A DNA stretch of 64,000 nucleotides from Desulfonatronum thioautotrophicum (GTDB taxonomy: Bacteria > Desulfobacterota > Desulfovibrionia > Desulfovibrionales > Desulfonatronaceae). Location of the stretch: assembly GCF_000934745.1 (NCBI RefSeq), contig NZ_JYNO01000010.1, positions 1-64,000 of the forward strand, given 5' to 3'. Below are positions 59,657-64,000 of this stretch, piece after piece (position 1 is the stretch's first letter; the number at the start of each line of letters is the position of its first letter). Made by a program: the position numbers and the translations under genes. The notes under the pieces are model-generated. The model was not told the origin of the DNA. It ran no database searches and saw nothing but the letters and a program-made list of their open reading frames with translations.

Positions 59657-60090
59657 TCGTTCAGTTCCCAGCTGTTGATGTCTTGAGCGAAACCGGTTCC
59701 CCCCTCCTTGCCGTCCGCACCCAGGCTGGTGATTTCATATTCCCGCCCCTGCTGACCTGGGGAGCGATAGCGGTATTCGTTCCCCCATGGGTCTCTGGGT
59801 ACGGTGGACGATTCCAGGTATCCGCCATCCCGGAAGTTGCGGGGCAGCGGGGCAATCTCGGGTCTGCGAATCAAGGCCGCAAGTCCCTGCTCTGTGGTGG
59901 GGTAGACGCCGTTGTCCAGGCGGTACAAGCGCAGTGCGGATTCAAGGGTACGGATGTCCATTTTGGCCTTGGTCACCCGGGCCTCGTCCGGACGGTCCAT
60001 GATTCGGGGAACGAGCAGCGTGGCCATCAGCCCGAGAATGACCACAACGATCATCAATTCGATCAGGCTGAAGCCGGATTGGTGTCTCAT
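59653..60090 (-). CDS. gspG: Type II secretion major pseudopilin GspG
   Basis: The 145-residue protein begins [20 protein letters not shown] with a six-residue leader and continues with the GspG signature [33 protein letters not shown] and [20 protein letters not shown], ending in the calcium-binding loop [17 protein letters not shown]. It is the main subunit of the pseudopilus. Its start overlaps the end of the lipoprotein gene by 4 bases. Confidence 0.95.
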   Translation of the reverse strand: MRHQSGFSLIELMIVVVILGLMATLLVPRIMDRPDEARVTKAKMDIRTLESALRLYRLDNGVYPTTEQGLAALIRRPEIAPLPRNFRDGGYLESSTVPRDPWGNEYRYRSPGQQGREYEITSLGADGKEGGTGFAQDINSWELND

Positions 60091-61730
60091 TTTGTATCTC
60101 CAATATATTCAAGTTGATCGGAAATGGATATCCAGCTGGGCGGCGTTTCCTGGAGCAGGCTGATGCGCAGGGGCAGGCGGTCGGCTGCACCGGCTTCTCC
60201 ATGTGCACTGAAGTTTTCCAAATCCTGCGAAACTTCCTGATCAGGTGTCCACCAGAGGAAAAAACGATATTCCGGAACATGGCGGGCCAGGAGCACAAAT
60301 CCATCTCTGTGGAAGATTGGATCAGCCAGAACGAAGGTCCGTTCATCCCAGTCCACCGTGCCGTCCGGGGCGACGGCGAGAGGCCGCAGGTGTGCTGGTT
60401 CCGGATTGGGTGTCTTGGCAGGCATGCCGGATGTTGCATGGTACCACCGCTGGGTCTGGTCCGGCTCGGTGACCCGCAGCAGGCCGATGTCCTCCGCGGC
60501 ATGCACGCTGAGCCGGGGTGCACCGAAATGCAGTTTGCGCAGCCAGTGCTCCTGGTCCGTGCGAAAGGTCAGCAGGCCGGCATCCAGGCGGAACTGCGCA
60601 AAGAACTGCAACAGATGCCAGGGAGGGGCTTGGTCCAATGACGCGTTCTGGAACGACAGAGCTACCTTGGCGTCTACAGCGCGGGAATTGGGGATGTCCC
60701 AGGCCACCACCTCACTGGAGGGGGATTCTTCGGTTGGGATCTGGGTTTCCAAGGTGTCGTCGACAGGGCGCAGGAGAAGATGTCCGCCATAGAACAGCCC
60801 ATCCGCAAAGGGGCCACCTGGAATCCGGACCTGCTCCAAAAGGGACAGATCCGGCAGGGTCCAAATCAGCAGCCATCCAGCCTGATCCACGCTCTGGAGC
60901 AGGCCCTCCCGGGGGCTGAAGGCCAGGGCCAGAGGCGGAAAGCGCAGGGTGCCGACGTGCCGCATGGAGCTGTTTTCCAGAGCCGGGGAGGTGGGTACGG
61001 AGTCGAACAATGGATCACTCGTCGGCCCGACGAACAATCGTTGTCCGGTATCCGTCACAGCGACCCAGGTCAGGGCGGAGGACAGGGCCGCCTGGCGCAG
61101 TGGCCGCTCTTTGGGCACCGTGGCCACCCGGGCGCAGTGGCGCAGATCAAAAACATGCAGCTCGCCGCTTTGGGCATTGCCGGCACCGAGAAACGGCCCA
61201 ATGCCGTCCCAGGTCAGCAAGGTGACCGGTGTCTGCGTCGGCAGGGTCAACAAGGTGCACGGCCAGCCACTCCAGATGCGGATGTCGCCGTTGGCCTGGC
61301 CCACGGCAAGACCGGCGTCAATACCGGCATTGGGCACGCCGGTCGCCTGGTCCAAGGCTTGTATGTAGTGGCTGGAAGAAGCCGACGGAGCGAGGAGAAA
61401 TGCGGTGGCATCGGAAACCAGGCTCAAGGTGACCGGCTCCCGGCTCAGTTCCATGAAGTAGTCCCATGGATGTTCGGGAGACGGATCGCCGGACGATGCG
61501 TCGACATGGGTTCTGGATGATGGTGTAGCCTTGCTCAGCTGTTCCGGCACGGGAAAGTCGATCCTTGGCAAAGGATACTGAGCACGCAGAGTTTGTTCGA
61601 GCATCTCGGAAAGTGTCAGGCCCGGTCCGAAGGGCGTCTGTTCGGTGAGCAGAGGAGCAGGCCCGGGAGTTGGCGCCACCCGCGGAGTGCAGGAAGACAG
61701 CAGCAAGGCCATGCTCATGCCCAAGATCAT
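60087..61730 (-). CDS. Beta-propeller-like lipoprotein in the type II secretion cluster
   Basis: From the ATG at 61730 the 547-residue protein begins [14 protein letters not shown], a lipoprotein signal with the lipobox Cys. The rest reads as repeated strands with regular loops, such as [40 protein letters not shown] and [20 protein letters not shown], similar to a WD40/quinoprotein-type propeller. The stop overlaps gspG by 4 bases, so it belongs to the secretion operon. No known Gsp protein has this form. The much longer open frame upstream is antisense to the gene at 61866 and is not counted. A start about 100 bases earlier is possible. Confidence 0.7.
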   Translation of the reverse strand: MILGMSMALLLSSCTPRVAPTPGPAPLLTEQTPFGPGLTLSEMLEQTLRAQYPLPRIDFPVPEQLSKATPSSRTHVDASSGDPSPEHPWDYFMELSREPVTLSLVSDATAFLLAPSASSSHYIQALDQATGVPNAGIDAGLAVGQANGDIRIWSGWPCTLLTLPTQTPVTLLTWDGIGPFLGAGNAQSGELHVFDLRHCARVATVPKERPLRQAALSSALTWVAVTDTGQRLFVGPTSDPLFDSVPTSPALENSSMRHVGTLRFPPLALAFSPREGLLQSVDQAGWLLIWTLPDLSLLEQVRIPGGPFADGLFYGGHLLLRPVDDTLETQIPTEESPSSEVVAWDIPNSRAVDAKVALSFQNASLDQAPPWHLLQFFAQFRLDAGLLTFRTDQEHWLRKLHFGAPRLSVHAAEDIGLLRVTEPDQTQRWYHATSGMPAKTPNPEPAHLRPLAVAPDGTVDWDERTFVLADPIFHRDGFVLLARHVPEYRFFLWWTPDQEVSQDLENFSAHGEAGAADRLPLRISLLQETPPSWISISDQLEYIGDTK

Positions 61731-61865
61731 AACGCAGAGACCGCGATAAAATTGTTGGCCTTTGCTGAAAAAACTTGTACTGCGGGATCCGGTCCTGCCC
61801 CCGGAAGCCCTGATGGGCTTGGCGGGCATTCCGGCAAACGCTTTCCAAGCTTTGGCAACTTCACA

Positions 61866-62624
61866 ATGCGTCACATTGATACGGACACTGTTTTGGACCC
61901 GCCGCAACGGAATAGCCTTTCCCCCCAGCGAATGCCCGCGCTGGATCTGTTTCGGGGTGGGGCTGTGCTGTTGATGCTCGTCTATCATTTTTTTTTCGAC
62001 CTCAACTATTTCGGGGTCGTTTCCATCCGGTTTCAGACCGACCCGTTCTGGTTGAGCCTGCGGGCGGTGATCGTGGGCGGCTTTGTTCTGGCCGTGGGCG
62101 TGAGTTTGGCCCTGTCTACTCAAAATGGTCTGAATTTTTGGCGATTTTTTCGGCGTCAAACCGTATTGGGGGTTGCGGCAGGTCTGGTTTCCCTGGGCAC
62201 CTTCCTGATTTTTCCCCTGACCTGGGTGGTCTTCGGCGTTCTGCACTTTATTTTCGTGGCCCGAATCCTGGCTCTGCCCTTTCTTCGCCTGCATGCCTTC
62301 AATGTGGCCTTTGGCGTGCTGTTCATCCTTGTCGGGCTGTCCGTTCAGCATCCGGTCTTCAACCATCCCTGGTTGCACTGGCTGGGCATGATGACCCACA
62401 AGCCGTTTACGGAAGACTATGTCCCGGTGCTGCCCTGGTTCGGGGTCCTGCTCCTGGGAGTGTTCATCGGCCAGTCAATGCATCAAGGCCGTCGGCTCTT
62501 TCTTTCGGAACCCTTGTGGCTGCCCGGTTTCAGGCTTCTCTCCTGGATGGGGCGCCACAGCCTGCTGATCTACCTGCTGCATCAACCGCTGTTCATGGGC
62601 GTGCTGTATCTGATGCTGCGGTAA
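61866..62624 (+). CDS. DUF1624/heparan-alpha-glucosaminide acetyltransferase-like membrane protein
   Basis: The 252-residue membrane protein has about seven segments and begins with PALDLFRGGAVLLMLVYHFF, the DxxRG and YH pattern of DUF1624 and related acyltransferases, and ends with WMGRHSLLIYLLHQPLFMGV. Such proteins transfer acyl groups across membranes, but this one has no known substrate. It lies on the opposite strand between the lipoprotein gene and gspF and is probably not part of the secretion machine. The first ATG has no clear ribosome site; one at 61932 is possible. Confidence 0.75.
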   Translation: MRHIDTDTVLDPPQRNSLSPQRMPALDLFRGGAVLLMLVYHFFFDLNYFGVVSIRFQTDPFWLSLRAVIVGGFVLAVGVSLALSTQNGLNFWRFFRRQTVLGVAAGLVSLGTFLIFPLTWVVFGVLHFIFVARILALPFLRLHAFNVAFGVLFILVGLSVQHPVFNHPWLHWLGMMTHKPFTEDYVPVLPWFGVLLLGVFIGQSMHQGRRLFLSEPLWLPGFRLLSWMGRHSLLIYLLHQPLFMGVLYLMLR

Positions 62625-62637
62625 GACAAGCGGATGC

Positions 62638-63843
62638 TCAGCCGACCTGGGAGGTCAGGTCAAAGATCGGTCCCATGACAGCCAAGACCAAAAAACCCAC
62701 CAGGAGTCCCAGCGCCAGAATCAATGCCGGCTCGACCAGGGCCGCGAAGCGTTTCAGGGCTGCGTCGGTTTCGCGTTCCAGAAGCTTGCCCAGACGCTCC
62801 AGGAAAGGGCCAAGCTTCCCGGCTGTCCGGCCGGCGCTGACGGCGGTCAGGAAAACGTCCGGATACACACCTTGCTTCCAGAGCACGCCGTCCAAAGGCT
62901 GGCCTGTGGAGACATCCTTGGCGGCCTGGAGCATTTTTTCCCGGAAAAAAAGCGATCCCACGCCCTGGGCTGAGCTCTGCAAAGCCTGGACAAGTGGTAT
63001 TCCGGCCTGGATCTGGAAGGAGACCAGTCCGCAGAAGCGGGCCAGGACGCCTTTTTGAACCACCGGCAATCGCCAGAGTAGGCGATCCAGGCGCAAGCGC
63101 AAATTCGGTCGGCGTTTGCAGGCCGTAACACCGAGAAAAACCATTCCGGTCAAACCCAGCAACATCAGGACCCCCCAGTTTTCCATCCAAGATCCGATAT
63201 GCAGCAGCAGCCTGGTGTCCCAGGCCAGTTCTCCGGCCGAGGTGGTGACTATGTCCGCGATACGCGGCAGAACCCGGGAGAGCAGAAAAAAAACCGCTCC
63301 CAGGCCGATGATCAGGATGGTCAGGGGATAGCCCAGGGAGGTCAGCAGTTTTTCCCGGAAATCCCGGCGGGCCTCTTCGTACCGGGCAATCCTTTCCAGG
63401 ACCTCGCCCAGCCGACCCACCTGCTCCGCGACCTGGACCATGGCCGCATATACCGGAGAGACGATGCCCGGGTGGGCTCGCAAGGCCTGGGAGAACGCTT
63501 CCCCACTCTCCACGGCGTCACGAATGCGCAGCCAGAATCCGGCTGCACCACCGGTGGACATCCGGGCCAACAGATCCAGGCTCTGCGCCAGGGAGCCGCC
63601 ACCCTGGAGCATCATGCCCAAAGAGTAGAAGGATTCATCCAGGCGGATACGTTTCGACCAGGATCTGTCCGCAAAGAGACCGCGCAGGAATCGGCCCTGC
63701 GCTTGACCGGCATTGCCGAGCCGAATCGGTAAAAGCCCTTGTTCCTGGAGCTTGGCATAGGCCGTGGCCCGGCTCTCGGCTTCGCACAATCCCTTGCGCT
63801 GTTCGCCCCGGTGATCCAGGGCCACGTAGTGAAATGTCGGCAC
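62638..63843 (-). CDS. gspF: Type II secretion platform protein GspF
   Basis: The 401-residue protein begins MPTFHYVALDHRGEQRKGLC and has the repeated GspF domains: LDESFYSLGMMLQGGGSLAQ and LARFCGLVSFQIQAGIPLVQ, with membrane segments at about residues 165-190, 215-235 and 370-395 (LVEPALILALGLLVGFLVLA). It recruits GspE at the inner membrane. It starts at GTG with AAGGGA upstream. The gene is separated from gspG by two others. Sequence after 63843 shows no gene. Confidence 0.92.
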   Translation of the reverse strand: MPTFHYVALDHRGEQRKGLCEAESRATAYAKLQEQGLLPIRLGNAGQAQGRFLRGLFADRSWSKRIRLDESFYSLGMMLQGGGSLAQSLDLLARMSTGGAAGFWLRIRDAVESGEAFSQALRAHPGIVSPVYAAMVQVAEQVGRLGEVLERIARYEEARRDFREKLLTSLGYPLTILIIGLGAVFFLLSRVLPRIADIVTTSAGELAWDTRLLLHIGSWMENWGVLMLLGLTGMVFLGVTACKRRPNLRLRLDRLLWRLPVVQKGVLARFCGLVSFQIQAGIPLVQALQSSAQGVGSLFFREKMLQAAKDVSTGQPLDGVLWKQGVYPDVFLTAVSAGRTAGKLGPFLERLGKLLERETDAALKRFAALVEPALILALGLLVGFLVLAVMGPIFDLTSQVG

Positions 63844-64000
63844 GGAGTCCCTTTTTCAAAAGAAAACGTCCCCATGATTTTGCCTGCTTGGGCCGTGGAT
63901 GTCCAACAAGAAAATGGCAAACAAATATGGCGCATAACCCGGATTTTGTCCAAATAGCGCATTTACAATCGCGGTCAAGTTCGTCATGATAATACAAGAG

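Noticed and set aside
61731-62399. N-terminal extension of the lipoprotein frame
   Set aside because: It is antisense to the membrane acyltransferase-like gene and would place the lipoprotein signal in mid-protein.
1-64000. tRNA, rRNA or CRISPR array
   Set aside because: No tRNA-like cloverleaf with conserved arms, rRNA segment or regularly spaced repeats was seen in any gap; the spaced palindromes found are irregular and structurally different.

Overview
The window looks like a chromosomal segment of a motile, Gram-negative, probably sulfate-reducing deltaproteobacterium (Desulfovibrionales-like). This is inferred from the order motA, two motB-like genes, fliL-M-N-O-P-Q, a complete type II secretion cluster, and NtrC-type two-component genes; no rRNA or other definitive marker is present. 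Most of the window is fairly G+C-rich, with one clearly A+T-rich block at about 25.05-27.95 kb. I saw no rRNA, tRNA or CRISPR array.

Left end (1-8.1 kb): an accessory zone of toxin-antitoxin genes (HigB-like toxin with two overlapping HTH antitoxins; a ribbon-helix-helix/PIN pair with a visible promoter and operator), a SapC-family gene, and several broken genes (RAYT-type transposase, DUF4160, methyltransferase tail, Rpn-nuclease tail). Small palindromic repeats lie in and around them. A sugar nucleotidyltransferase, a 75-residue small protein and a GT4 glycosyltransferase follow on the plus strand.

8.1-29.8 kb: about 21.7 kb read almost wholly from the minus strand. It combines a type I secretion system (two tandem PrtD-type ABC exporters, HlyD-type adaptor, TolC, and a subtilase with a P-domain and C-terminal secretion-type repeats as probable substrate) with small accessory genes (86-residue helical protein, DUF1640-like, HicB-like, a conserved hypothetical) and a glycan set (ABC-2 permease without ATPase, three GT2, one GT4, a large membrane protein, DUF2304, a methyltransferase, a second TolC). 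A reasonable inference is a surface or secreted protease system coupled to glycan synthesis.

29.9-43.1 kb: mostly housekeeping: gmhA, an FmdB zinc ribbon, hemC, thiD, an RlmM-like methyltransferase, recD2, a DUF433/DUF5615 toxin-antitoxin pair, an NtrC-type regulator and kinase, an aspartate-type aminotransferase and the YggS PLP-homeostasis protein.

43.2-49.7 kb: flagellar stator and switch/export operon. The first of two MotB-like proteins lacks the proton-binding aspartate.

49.8-63.8 kb: type II secretion, with gspC-D-E on the plus strand and gspN-M-L, gspK-J-I-H-G, a beta-propeller-like lipoprotein and gspF on the minus strand. An acyltransferase-like membrane gene lies between the lipoprotein gene and gspF.

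Repeats are the most distinctive feature. Short elements made of an outer stem enclosing two tiny hairpins (a predicted four-way junction) sit inside the broken transposase, and two larger repeats share that plan. There are also MITE-like elements, heptamer and hexamer tandem repeats, and G/T-rich tracts in the gaps of the type I secretion operon.
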